Source: Actinomycetes bacterium
GTDB lineage: Bacteria > Actinomycetota > Acidimicrobiia > Acidimicrobiales > SZUA-35
Assembly (NCBI GenBank): GCA_024280015.1
Contig: JAJRQY010000003.1
Coordinates: 1 to 36,868, forward strand
DNA: 36,868 nt
Direction: 5' to 3'
The notes under the pieces are model-generated. The model saw nothing but the letters and a program-made list of their open reading frames with translations. It was not told the DNA's origin and made no database searches. Both the position numbers and the translations under genes were made by a program. This document shows positions 8,762-16,655 of the stretch, piece by piece (the first letter of the stretch is position 1; each line of letters begins with the position of its first letter).

Positions 8762-9862
8762 GTGGCATCAAGACGCACGTTCGGCAGTGTTCGGAAATTA
8801 CCGTCCGGGAAGTGGCAAGCCAGCTACCTCGATCCCATCAGCCGCGAACGGGTGCCCGGCGAAACCACCTTCGCCACAAAGACCGATGCCAACCGCTGGC
8901 TTTCCTCCGCCGAACTGGCATTGCAACGAGGCGACATCCTGGACCGGACTGGCCGTTCCATCACCTTGGCCGAGTATTCGGCGACTTGGCTGGACGGGAA
9001 GACTGCGCTTCGGCCCAAGACCCGCGAGCTATACGAATACCTGTTGAGGCTGCACATTGTCCCGGCACTGGGGCAAGCCAACCTCACCTCGATCACACCG
9101 GGAGCAATTCGCAGCTGGCACAACGATCTGCGTTCGGGTCGGATCGGTGAAACCACCGCCGCCAAGGTCTACCGGCTTTTGCGCCAGGTTCTTGAAGCAG
9201 CGGTTGAGGACCGGCTGATCCCCAACAATCCTTGCCGCATCAAGGGTGCGGGGACCGAACGGAGCAAGGAACGGGTCATTCCGACAATTGAAGAGGTCTA
9301 CAAGACGGCGGATGCGATTGACGGGCACTACCGGGCAATGGTGTTGCTTTCTGCCTTTGTTGGATTGCGGCGCGGCGAGTGCTTCGGGTTAACGGCGAAC
9401 CACCTGGACCTGGGAGGCACTCCCCCGACGGTACGTATTGATCAGGCGTTGATTCCGACTGATGCTGGTCCCTATATTTTGCAGGCGCCCAAGACCGAGG
9501 CCGGTATTCGGACCGTGGCCATCTCCGAGCGTCTGGTGGCCGAGCTGGAGACGCATCTGGCCGACTATGCCAGTGGCGACCCGGATGCTTTCTTGTTTCC
9601 GGCTGAGCCTGAGGGTGATCGGCGGGGGTTTCGGGCATCGTGGGTTTCGGCTCGGAGGGAGTCGGGGATTGATTGCACGTTCCATGATCTGCGTCATTTT
9701 GCTGGCACGCTCAACGCTGTGGCTGGTGCAACGTTGAAAGAGTCCATGAAACGGATGGGCCACGCTTCCCCCGATGCCGCGCTGCGCTACCAACACGCCA
9801 TCGAGTCAAGAGACCGCGTGATCGCCGACGAGATCAACCGGCTCATGGGCGAGGCTGAATGA
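8762..9862 (+). CDS. int: Tyrosine site-specific integrase
   Basis: This recombinase catalyses integration and excision at the tRNA-Pro site. It has 366 residues from the GTG at 8762. The N-terminal part (GSVRKLPSGKWQASYLDP) resembles the AP2-like arm-binding domain. The SAM-like core-binding domain follows (LAEYSATWLDGK). The catalytic domain has Arg in GLRRGE, HDLRHF and GHASPDAALRYQHA with the nucleophilic Tyr. A GTG at 8729 is also in frame, but it lies inside the second arm-type motif. The 8762 start is preceded by AAGGGG at a suitable distance, so I prefer it. It points away from attL, into the element. No excisionase gene is recognised beside it. Confidence 0.94.
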   Translation: MASRRTFGSVRKLPSGKWQASYLDPISRERVPGETTFATKTDANRWLSSAELALQRGDILDRTGRSITLAEYSATWLDGKTALRPKTRELYEYLLRLHIVPALGQANLTSITPGAIRSWHNDLRSGRIGETTAAKVYRLLRQVLEAAVEDRLIPNNPCRIKGAGTERSKERVIPTIEEVYKTADAIDGHYRAMVLLSAFVGLRRGECFGLTANHLDLGGTPPTVRIDQALIPTDAGPYILQAPKTEAGIRTVAISERLVAELETHLADYASGDPDAFLFPAEPEGDRRGFRASWVSARRESGIDCTFHDLRHFAGTLNAVAGATLKESMKRMGHASPDAALRYQHAIESRDRVIADEINRLMGEAE

Positions 9863-9943
9863 ACACGAACTCCGGAATCGACGGGTCCAGAATCCGATGG
9901 GCTGGATCGAGCCGTCGAGCGGACGGCACTCACTCGCCGAGGA

Positions 9944-10498
9944 CTATCCCGACGGACACAACGGACTGGCCGGGTTCAACACAACGTCCTCCTCCGGCCG
10001 AACCAACTCGCCGCTGTAGTGATAGAAAACAAACACCGACACACCCGGACCGCCGACTGATTCCAACGTAGCTTCACGATAATCCGCTGTTGCACTTACC
10101 CTGAAATCACCGGACCACGAGAGTGCCTCGCTGTAGTCCTCCTCACACAACTTGCGGTCGTTGTTGCCGTGAGTTCTCGTATCACCGCCTGCGGCCAACA
10201 CCATCTCGTCCAACACAAATGCGATCTCTTGATGAGTCAAGCCTTCCGGAGCATTGAGAAAATACCCGTAGGTTCCGAAACCACCAGCGTCCTTACCCGA
10301 CGACTTAGGAATCCCACCCAGCCAATCACGTACCTCCATAATCTCAAAACCATCCGGAAGCACCCAACCCTCAGCAATCTCAACCGCATCAAGCCGAGCC
10401 TGCGCCCGCGATTTCTCCTCCTCAGACTCACAAGCCGCGCCCAGCAACACCACCAACATCACGCCAATAACAGTGGTGATTGTCCGCCGATACCGCAT
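9944..10498 (-). CDS. Putative lipoprotein of unknown function
   Basis: This is a 184-residue protein starting at the ATG at 10498, which is preceded by GGGGTGAA. A basic N-terminus (MRYRRT) leads into a hydrophobic stretch and a lipobox-like LLGAAC, so membrane anchoring outside the cytoplasm is predicted. The mature part is acidic with a Cys pair (LCEEDY and a C-terminal PLCPSG). I recognise no domain. A longer frame back to 10615 exists, but the signal sequence argues against it. It lies 43 bases downstream of the RTX-repeat remnant on the same strand and convergent to the integrase. Confidence 0.65.
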   Translation of the reverse strand: MRYRRTITTVIGVMLVVLLGAACESEEEKSRAQARLDAVEIAEGWVLPDGFEIMEVRDWLGGIPKSSGKDAGGFGTYGYFLNAPEGLTHQEIAFVLDEMVLAAGGDTRTHGNNDRKLCEEDYSEALSWSGDFRVSATADYREATLESVGGPGVSVFVFYHYSGELVRPEEDVVLNPASPLCPSG

Positions 10499-10541
10499 TT
10501 CACCCCATCGGCAGCCCGACCATGAACCTTTAGATCCTGTA

Positions 10542-10787
10542 CTAGGAGAACTCACAATTCCGGACGATTTCAGCATCACAAACATCAAGGCCACGACCTC
10601 CACGAGCGGTATCAATACCAGACCCGCCTACAAGATCATCAGCACCCCCGTTGCCGAACAACAAGTCATCCAGCTTGCCTCCTCGCAATACGTCAGCACC
10701 GCGGCCTCCGCGAAGTTCATCAGCACCATCTTGTCCAAAGAGCTGGTCGGCGCCCCTGCCTCCGTACAAGAAATCGTCTCCGCTTCC
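10542..10787 (-). pseudogene. RTX calcium-binding repeat protein, 5'-truncated remnant
   Basis: The minus-strand frame between a TGA at 10788-10790 and the TAG at 10542 encodes about eight consecutive nonapeptides of the RTX type ([35 protein letters not shown] and so on). It ends in a Cys-containing tail ([16 protein letters not shown]), typical of secreted actinobacterial RTX proteins. Such repeats bind calcium as a beta-roll outside the cell. No signal peptide or upstream domain is present and the frame is blocked just before the first repeat. The only start inside it is a TTG at 10769. It is therefore read as the C-terminal stub of a larger gene, although a tiny expressed RTX protein cannot be excluded. 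Confidence 0.6.
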
Positions 10788-10790
10788 TCA

Positions 10791-11509
10791 CTCGCCCCTG
10801 CCGCACTTCTAGCATCGACCGGGATCTGCCTGGGATGGCCAGCGGGAACCAACGTACTGATCCTCGCAACGGTGACCCTGATAGCCGCAGGGGCTATCGC
10901 ACAACGCTCGACCAAGAACGTTCAGACCCGACATCTCCTCGATCCGCTCAATCTCACCATTGTTTGGAGCGCTCTATCCCTTCCGTTCCTCGTTCTCGGA
11001 CTAAGCAAGCTCATGCCGATCTTGTTCTGGCTCTTGCTCTCAACGCTGATGCTCGGCTTGATCAACATCTGGTCCTTGATAGCCCATCGACTTCAGTTGC
11101 TGGGGGCCATCGCCGTGGTCGGACTACTCATTGGCTCTGCGGTCATCCTGAGTTCCCAACAACTCAGCTTCCGGAAGCTGCAGGTGCGCCTTTGCTGAAT
11201 GCCACCTCAGGCACAGCGACCCGTATTCAGTCTCCGAAGAGGATGTGCAAGGTTGGATCTGGTTCGGAGGAATCCCCGACGGCGGAATGGGAGTCGCCTA
11301 CGACCTGACCGACCAACTTGCTGACAATGAGTTCGCTTCTGAGACTTGGTTCTCCATAACGGGTGATCCAGGTAAGTGTGATCTCCTGTACGACCACTGG
11401 TACTGGTGCGGTTAGGAACACCACCGGACAGGCGATTCCATCAGACGTCAACCCATTGCTTAATGCGGTCCTCAACTCGCGCTTCAATCTTGTCGATACC
11501 CCAGTATGA
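10791..11509 (+). pseudogene. Decayed membrane protein gene, frameshifted at least once and 5'-truncated
   Basis: From about 10790 to 11198 the plus strand encodes four or five strongly hydrophobic segments (NVLILATVTLIAAGAIA, LSLPFLVLGLSKLMPILFW, LGAIAVVGLLIGSAVIL). This frame then stops, while a +1 frame continues with protein-like sequence (DPYSVSEEDVQGW, GGIPDGGMGVAYDL, FASETWFSITGDPG) to a TAG at 11413. A third frame takes over (NPLLNAVLNSRFNLVDTPV) and ends at a TGA overlapping the next ATG by four bases. The simplest reading is one degraded gene whose reading frame has been broken, with its own start lost at the RTX junction. The frame upstream of 10790 is antisense to the RTX repeats and is ignored. 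The exact number of lesions is uncertain. Confidence 0.45.
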
Positions 11510-14364
11510 GCGGCGCTAACGATTGGCAAGATGTACTGCGCTCGGTGTTTGGACCCGGCCTAGCAACGGAGTGGCTTCTCGCTTACCTCGAAACTGGCAT
11601 CCTGACGCCAAGTCCTAGATATAGGTCCGACAAGCCAGCCGAGGTGGCTCGTGTCCGGGCCGATGCGACCGCCCGACAGAACATGTTCAACTCTGCCCGA
11701 CGACTGATGAACGTTAACTTCGATGGCTACTTACGCGTGATCGACCAGATTCCGCCAACGGCCCTCGACCTTGCCGCAGACTTCCACTTCGGATATCCGT
11801 CAACTAGAGCCTGGTCCCCGCGCTGCATCTGGGCAATCACAACGGGTTCATTGATGCTTCGTTCTGAGATCGCCCAGGCCCGATACGAGGTTTCGGCGGC
11901 GACACTTGTGTCCGAACTCTTCGAAACCGAAACCGACCTCAACTCTTCGATACGCCGTCACATACGGCGAAGCCTATTCCAACACCATGACGCCGAACAG
12001 TGGCTGGCACGAAACACTGACCTCGTCAGACCATTCCTTGACCCCGATCACCACGGAGTATCCGAGGCGTGGGGCGTGTTTCATTCCGACACAAAGGAAG
12101 GCCTTGATCCATTCTTGGCCGAACTAGCGGTTGCCTCAACTTGCAGGCTTGGCAAACTCCGTGCCAAGGTCCGCCCCCTTGCTCGCTTGGCTAGCTACGA
12201 AGGTCTATCGCCAATATTGCAGAACCAGCTTGGGGCATCCAACGCCAGTGTCCGCAAGGAGTCTCTTGTGCTCTTGCGTGAACTCGTCCCACCCGAGGAG
12301 CTTTCCCAGCTCGTGAACATGGCCACGGAGCTTCTTGCAGAAGACCGGTCGACGGCGGTGCGCCACGAACTTGATGGCCTCAAGTCGCTGAACCTCGTCG
12401 ACAACCAGACAAAGAGCATCAGCGTTGATCTCGAAGCAGTGATTCCCTCCGCGATCAAGATGACGTTGGAGCCTCACCAGATCAGCAGGCTTGCAGTTGC
12501 CCCCCGATATGGATGGATATCGCCCGAATTCCTGAGTGTCGCAGCCACCATTGGCAATGACGGCCTGCGCGAGCTGTCTGGGGTTCACCTCGCCCGCTTG
12601 ATTCTCGCTGAAGAATACCTTGACGAAATCCACACAGACCGCGTCGTCAAGATCCTCGGGTCACTTCCCAACCTTCCATCTCTCGGTGCCATCCATTGGG
12701 TGGAACTCAACGGCGACTACATCCGAGTCCATCGGCCCGGACACACCCTCCGGGCTCTATCCAGCCTTTCGGCCTCTCCTGACTTTGAGAACCTGTGGGG
12801 CCAGGAAGCGGTGGTGCAGTGGATCCTGGCCAATCTCGGTGAGGTTGCCGACCACGTCCGCAGCCCAGCAATCCAATACCGCATCGTCAACCTCTATCCG
12901 TTTCTCCTGCGCTACGAGCAGCGGATGCCCGAGTGGTTCAAGCAGCTCGTGTTTAGCACCGCGCTCAGCGGGCTGAAGAAACTCCGGCCCGAACGGCGAA
13001 ACGCTTTTGGTTCGAGCGTGGTGAGCCAACTCATTCCTGCTCTCGGGGCTGGCAAGGCTCAAACGCGACGACTTGCCGCCGAGTGGCTCACCAACCTCGC
13101 CGACCAAAGCGCCGTTCTAGCACTTCAGAATGCACTGGACACCGAGCGATCAGCACCAACGAAGACCGCCATTCTTGCTGCGCTCGCAGCATGCGGGGAA
13201 AGTACCAAATTCGACTTGCGCGAGTTCGAAGCCGAAGCGGCAAAGGGTATGTCTCGGAAGACGGCGGTGCCCAAGAGCCTCTCCTGGCTGAGTCTTGATG
13301 AGCTACCGGCCACGTTCACGAGCACTGGAGATCCCGTCCAACGATCGGTTGTGCCGTGGCTACTGGTCAACGCCGTAAAGACCAATCGAATTGAACCGGC
13401 GAATGAGGCCTTTCAATTCGCTCAATGTTTAGAACCGGCGAGTGCCGCTGAGTTGGGCAGCCACCTAATCCATCATTGGCTTGCCGCCGATCAGGAGATC
13501 CTCTCCCAGGCCGAAGCGGTAGAGATCGCCGATCGGCAACGGGTGATCACGTGCTTCTTTGGTCCGAGGGTTCGAGATCTCCATGAGGTGACAGCCGAAG
13601 TATTGAGCAAGCCAGCGGGAACGGCTCTCGGGTCCAAGGGTGTTCTCGCCATTGTCGCCGCACTCGGGCCACCAGATGCGGCCGAATTGGTGGAGGAATA
13701 CCTCGATATCTGGGGGCGAGCCTTTCGACGGCATCAGTGCACTTCTCTCATCGAGATGCTCAGCTGGATGGATTGTCCGGCTGCGGTTCGAGTCGTCACT
13801 AGCGTTGCCCAGGGCCACCCTCTCTCCTCGATTCGAAATACTGCACTCGAATCGAGCAAGCGACTCGGTGAAAGGCTCGGATGGTCCGACGGTGAACTAA
13901 TGGACCGAACAGCAACCGGAGGACTTCTTGGCGATGACGGGACGATGCATCTCGCTGGTCACCAGACCACCTTTCTCGCCGAACTCAACGCCAATCTTGA
14001 GCTGGTCGTCACCGATCAGAAAACCGGCGAGCAGTTCAAACGGATCCCCTCACGGGCGAGAGTTCTCTATGAAGACAGCGAGCGTCTCCGCTACACCCGC
14101 CTAGCAATCAAGAGAGCTCTACCGGTCGAGCAAAAGCGTATGGACCAATCGGCTCTCGATCAGCGCCGATACGACCCACGGCATTTCTGTGACATTGTTC
14201 TTCAGCACCCTGTCCTCTATCGCCTCGCTGCGCAGCGTCAATGGGCTGTCGACTCAGATGGGCGACGCGTCACTATATGTGTTGTGCCTGGAGGCTTCAC
14301 CGACCTTGATGGTCAGGCAATCCCGCTCCAACCTGGTTCCTTCATCATCCAAGCACATCCTTAG
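11506..14364 (+). CDS. Large HEAT-repeat protein with DUF4132-like C-terminal region, apparently truncated
   Basis: This is a 952-residue soluble protein. The first three quarters are rich in alpha-helix with HEAT-like pairs (for example NASVRKESLVLLRELVP and AQTRRLAAEWLTNLADQSA). The last 170 or so residues match what I know of DUF4132 (the E. coli MolR/YehI family): LGWSDGELMDRTATGGLL, a predicted kinked strand region (NLELVVTDQKTGE), EQKRMDQSALDQRRYDP and HPVLYRLAAQRQWAV. The family normally continues past the final AHP with a further C-terminal stretch, but here a TAG follows at once and no other frame resumes. The start ATG overlaps the stop of the upstream decayed gene (ATGA). No WGR-domain or MoxR/VWA partner is nearby. 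Biochemical function is unknown. Confidence 0.75.
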   Translation: MSGANDWQDVLRSVFGPGLATEWLLAYLETGILTPSPRYRSDKPAEVARVRADATARQNMFNSARRLMNVNFDGYLRVIDQIPPTALDLAADFHFGYPSTRAWSPRCIWAITTGSLMLRSEIAQARYEVSAATLVSELFETETDLNSSIRRHIRRSLFQHHDAEQWLARNTDLVRPFLDPDHHGVSEAWGVFHSDTKEGLDPFLAELAVASTCRLGKLRAKVRPLARLASYEGLSPILQNQLGASNASVRKESLVLLRELVPPEELSQLVNMATELLAEDRSTAVRHELDGLKSLNLVDNQTKSISVDLEAVIPSAIKMTLEPHQISRLAVAPRYGWISPEFLSVAATIGNDGLRELSGVHLARLILAEEYLDEIHTDRVVKILGSLPNLPSLGAIHWVELNGDYIRVHRPGHTLRALSSLSASPDFENLWGQEAVVQWILANLGEVADHVRSPAIQYRIVNLYPFLLRYEQRMPEWFKQLVFSTALSGLKKLRPERRNAFGSSVVSQLIPALGAGKAQTRRLAAEWLTNLADQSAVLALQNALDTERSAPTKTAILAALAACGESTKFDLREFEAEAAKGMSRKTAVPKSLSWLSLDELPATFTSTGDPVQRSVVPWLLVNAVKTNRIEPANEAFQFAQCLEPASAAELGSHLIHHWLAADQEILSQAEAVEIADRQRVITCFFGPRVRDLHEVTAEVLSKPAGTALGSKGVLAIVAALGPPDAAELVEEYLDIWGRAFRRHQCTSLIEMLSWMDCPAAVRVVTSVAQGHPLSSIRNTALESSKRLGERLGWSDGELMDRTATGGLLGDDGTMHLAGHQTTFLAELNANLELVVTDQKTGEQFKRIPSRARVLYEDSERLRYTRLAIKRALPVEQKRMDQSALDQRRYDPRHFCDIVLQHPVLYRLAAQRQWAVDSDGRRVTICVVPGGFTDLDGQAIPLQPGSFIIQAHP

Positions 14365-14441
14365 CAAGCACTAACAGGACAGCGCTTCTTCTCGGCCTCA
14401 ATGCGAGACTGTACGTCTGGGTTCAGCAATGTGAACGAGAC

Positions 14442-14708
14442 CTACGGAACCAGCACAGCCGGTCCGTACTTACGCTGAGCCGCTTGCTTCGACACCCCAA
14501 GCATCACTCCAATCTCTGACCAACTTCGCCCAACACCACGAGCTTTTCGAACCGCTTCAACCAGATCTGCTTCAACTTGGCTTCGCTGATCTGACAACCG
14601 GGCAATCGCTTTCAAGTCCGACGTATCGGCAATCTCCAAATCCTCAGGCTCAACCGAGTCGGCCCACCCTTCGAGTGCTGCGGCTCGCGCGCTTCTGGAT
14701 TTGCTCAT
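14442..14708 (-). CDS. Small helix-turn-helix protein
   Basis: This is an 88-residue protein from the ATG at 14708, preceded by GGAAAGG at about eight bases. A GTG nine bases upstream is in frame but overlaps this ribosome site. The N-terminal half is charged. The C-terminal part reads GRSWSEIGVMLGVSKQAAQRKYGP, a compact helix-turn-helix of the kind that binds DNA. It lies just downstream of the HigBA-like pair on the same strand and may be cotranscribed with it. DNA binding is inferred; the target is unknown. Confidence 0.7.
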   Translation of the reverse strand: MSKSRSARAAALEGWADSVEPEDLEIADTSDLKAIARLSDQRSQVEADLVEAVRKARGVGRSWSEIGVMLGVSKQAAQRKYGPAVLVP

Positions 14709-14713
14709 CTTCG

Positions 14714-14839
14714 TCACCTTTCCAAGAACTTCCGTCGGGCTGGCGTCGCGTGAATGATCGCCTCACCCTCGTCATCATTGATGACTCCGGTCTCAAGCCG
14801 CTCGGCCGTTCTCAACGGATCATCATCTCGTGAATCGGC
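14714..14839 (-). pseudogene. Probable short gene remnant between higA and the HTH gene
   Basis: In the same frame as the upstream antitoxin, after its TGA, the sequence reads as plausible protein (RTAERLETGVINDDEGEA, then IIHATPARRKFLER). It ends in a TGA at 14714-14716 that overlaps the GTG codon of the next ORF. No ATG or GTG opens it; a TTG at 14815 would give 33 residues. The coding-like composition and the coupling of its stop to the next start suggest either a tiny TTG-started gene or the tail of a gene that lost its head. I do not recognise a family. Confidence 0.35.
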
Positions 14840-15241
14840 TCATTCAGAATTCACATCAACGAGGTCCCCAATGCCAACCTCGACTTCTTCGCCGTCATAA
14901 ACCGCAGTGATTCGCAATCTGCCGCCTGTTGCCTCAATGAATCGCGCCAGCGTGGTCAAGTGAAGATTCTCTCTCCTCTCCAACCGAGAAATCTCGCCCT
15001 GGGTCATGCCCAGTTCCTCAGTCAACTGCGCCTGCGTCAATCCCTGCGCTTTCCGCAGTGCAGCCAGGGTGCGAACCCGTCGACTGACAACCAAGCCCTT
15101 TTCTTCCACGATCTGAGCGAACTTGGGGTCAGACAATGCTGACTCGCGAGCACGGGCAACACGATCCGTTGCGGTTGCAAATTCCTCGTCGGTGAATTCG
15201 TCTCCACCATCGGGAACGATTGGTCGTTTCGTTTTACTCAT
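14840..15241 (-). CDS. higA: XRE-family antitoxin, HigA-like
   Basis: This is a 133-residue protein. The central region (VRTLAALRKAQGLTQAQLTE, ELGMTQGEISRLERRENLHL) is a textbook XRE helix-turn-helix at about residues 56-97. An extended N-terminus may contact the toxin. The start ATG at 15241 overlaps the toxin stop by four bases, so the order is toxin first, as in higBA and related host-inhibition modules. It is expected to neutralise the upstream RelE-like toxin and to repress the shared promoter by binding the palindrome at 15718-15749. The gene name is by layout and fold, not by close identity. Confidence 0.85.
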   Translation of the reverse strand: MSKTKRPIVPDGGDEFTDEEFATATDRVARARESALSDPKFAQIVEEKGLVVSRRVRTLAALRKAQGLTQAQLTEELGMTQGEISRLERRENLHLTTLARFIEATGGRLRITAVYDGEEVEVGIGDLVDVNSE

Positions 15242-15708
15242 CGTGTCCTCCTAATCTTGGCCTTGTGATGGGGGTGTGTGCGTTCCCAATCAGCGACCAT
15301 GCTCGCATTATCGATCTTGTTGACCACGGCCGGGTACCAGTCATTCCCGGAAGTAGTTTTGTCGCCCACCAACATCACAACAGCAATCTCTGTGCCGTCA
15401 CCCTGGTCGACGAACCACACATATGGAATCCGCAAAACTGGCGATGAATATGCATACGGGGTCACTGAGGTAGGTGGGGTTCGACGCAGTGCAAACGTTT
15501 GAAATCGTGAGGTCACAATCGGGTGGCTGATTGCATCGGGATGATGATTATCCTCCTCGACCCCGTGGCCGAATTCCTCAAGCGCGTTTAAGAGTGCTGT
15601 TACTTCTCCGAACAACTCAAGTTGCTCATCTGACTCTGATGCCAGTCTGGACATCTCAACATACTGGTTTGCGAATTCGGGATGATATTCGACTCGTGCC
15701 AACGCCAC
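15238..15708 (-). CDS. higB: RelE/HigB-like toxin of a type II toxin-antitoxin pair
   Basis: This is a 156-residue basic protein with a beta-rich centre (LRIPYVWFVDQGDGTEIAVV) followed by MLVGDKTTSGNDWYP, a layout seen in RelE/HigB-type ribosome-dependent mRNA interferases. The family call rests mainly on the position directly before, and overlapping, an XRE antitoxin gene. The start is GTG at 15708, only six bases after a good -10 box, so the message is probably leaderless. A function in stabilising the integrated element is inferred. The active-site residues cannot be assigned with confidence from sequence alone. Confidence 0.7.
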   Translation of the reverse strand: MALARVEYHPEFANQYVEMSRLASESDEQLELFGEVTALLNALEEFGHGVEEDNHHPDAISHPIVTSRFQTFALRRTPPTSVTPYAYSSPVLRIPYVWFVDQGDGTEIAVVMLVGDKTTSGNDWYPAVVNKIDNASMVADWERTHPHHKAKIRRTR

Positions 15709-15714
15709 TATTAG

Positions 15715-15749
15715 AACATAACCTTGACAACATATGTTGTCAAGGTTAT
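15715..15749 (-). promoter_or_regulatory. higBA promoter with perfect 32-bp palindromic operator
   Basis: Positions 15718-15749 form a perfect 32-bp inverted repeat with half-site ATAACCTTGACAACAT. On the minus strand it contains TTGACA (15743-15738), then 17 bp, then TATGTT (15720-15715), then six bases to the GTG start. The operator therefore covers the whole core promoter, the expected layout for autorepression by the toxin-antitoxin complex. Confidence 0.8.
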
Positions 15750-15785
15750 TTACAGCTCCATGTTTCGCTGCCGTTAAGAACGGGA

Positions 15786-16316
15786 CTAGCTGAGGTCACT
15801 GGTCCGAACACCTGCCGGACCCCACCGCGTGTCAGGGAACAACACCCACTCCTCATCAGTCCGGGTCTTCCGCAGACCTCTTACACCCTTCCGGCCTCCC
15901 AAGGAGTTGCTTAATTCAGAGAGATCCGGCGTCGTCCAACCAAGCTCATCGCACAAGTCAACCGGGATGCACGCCATGAACCGACGCCTCTCCCCCGTTA
16001 CAAGCGTGAGCCTGCCAGCAACAATCTGACCGCGCTGCCGGTGCTCAATGTCGGCGATCTCATCAACTCCAAAGTTCCAGTTGCGAAATAGGTCCCTAAT
16101 CTCAACCTCGTTGCCAGTAACCAACACCCGCATCCTCTTGACCCTGCCAATCCCAACGGCAGCGCTCCCAACAACAAAGAGCACGCGACCAGTTCCACCC
16201 AAAGGCCACAACAGCAAGGCACCCATCAGGCCAAGCAGCAGGCAATAATTCACGCCAACAAAAAACGCGCTGAACAGATCGGTACCCGATCGCCGAAGGA
16301 CGGTAGTCGAGGTCAC
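15786..16316 (-). CDS. Membrane protein with bacterial PH-like domain
   Basis: This is a 176-residue protein. Two close hydrophobic segments lie at about residues 14-37 (LFSAFFVGVNYCLLLGLMGA) and 42-57, followed by a short beta-strand-rich region (VLVTGNEVEIRDLFRNWNFG, VDEIADIEHRQRGQIVAGRL) that resembles the small PH-like domains found after two membrane helices in actinobacterial proteins. The start is a GTG at 16316, just after the RHH gene on the same strand (20 bases). The role is unknown; a passenger of the element is likely. Confidence 0.6.
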   Translation of the reverse strand: MTSTTVLRRSGTDLFSAFFVGVNYCLLLGLMGALLLWPLGGTGRVLFVVGSAAVGIGRVKRMRVLVTGNEVEIRDLFRNWNFGVDEIADIEHRQRGQIVAGRLTLVTGERRRFMACIPVDLCDELGWTTPDLSELSNSLGGRKGVRGLRKTRTDEEWVLFPDTRWGPAGVRTSDLS

Positions 16317-16336
16317 TCGATGCCCAACCGACGTCC

Positions 16337-16567
16337 TCAGCTCCGGCCGAAACCGTCAGCGAGAAGCTCATCGATCTGATGAGTAATTCCAGTGGCTGAC
16401 GCTCCGGCACCGACAAATGCTGGAGCATCCATCTCCCTGCCATCGTCGCGAACTGGAAAATGACCGGTGAGTCGAGCGATGACATCTGCAACGCTGAGTT
16501 GGCAATGCGTTGCCTCAGCTTCAATGCGAGACATGATCTCATCAGGCAGTTCGACGCTGGCGGACAT
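16337..16567 (-). CDS. Ribbon-helix-helix antitoxin-like protein without a visible toxin
   Basis: This is a 76-residue protein from the ATG at 16567. The N-terminus SASVELPDEIMSRIEAEATH is a ribbon-helix-helix type DNA-binding start. The C-terminus (PAFVGAGASATGITHQIDEL) resembles VapB-type antitoxin tails. A longer frame back to 16645 exists, but its first 26 residues do not look conserved. VapB genes are normally followed at once by a PIN-domain vapC; here the next gene is the PH-like membrane protein, so the toxin appears to be missing. It is the last gene before the right end of the element. Confidence 0.6.
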   Translation of the reverse strand: MSASVELPDEIMSRIEAEATHCQLSVADVIARLTGHFPVRDDGREMDAPAFVGAGASATGITHQIDELLADGFGRS

Positions 16568-16655
16568 GAGATCACCATAGGCCGGTACACCCCGCTGGGC
16601 CAGCCCTATTAGATGCCGGCTGAGATTGAGTCGAAATAGTGCCAAAAAGGCGTTT

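Noticed and set aside
9859-10071. 70-codon plus-strand frame overlapping the integrase stop (possible excisionase)
   Set aside because: It is rich in Pro, Arg and Thr with no helix-turn-helix and runs antisense into the lipoprotein gene.
10473-10790. N-terminal part of the long plus-strand frame leading into the membrane segments
   Set aside because: It is antisense to clear RTX nonapeptides and to the lipoprotein start, and has no protein character. Only the part after about 10790 is retained.
11227-11529. 100-codon minus-strand frame opposite the DUF4132 start
   Set aside because: It begins inside the DUF4132 coding region and is antisense to better plus-strand frames with a coupled stop. 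No family is visible.
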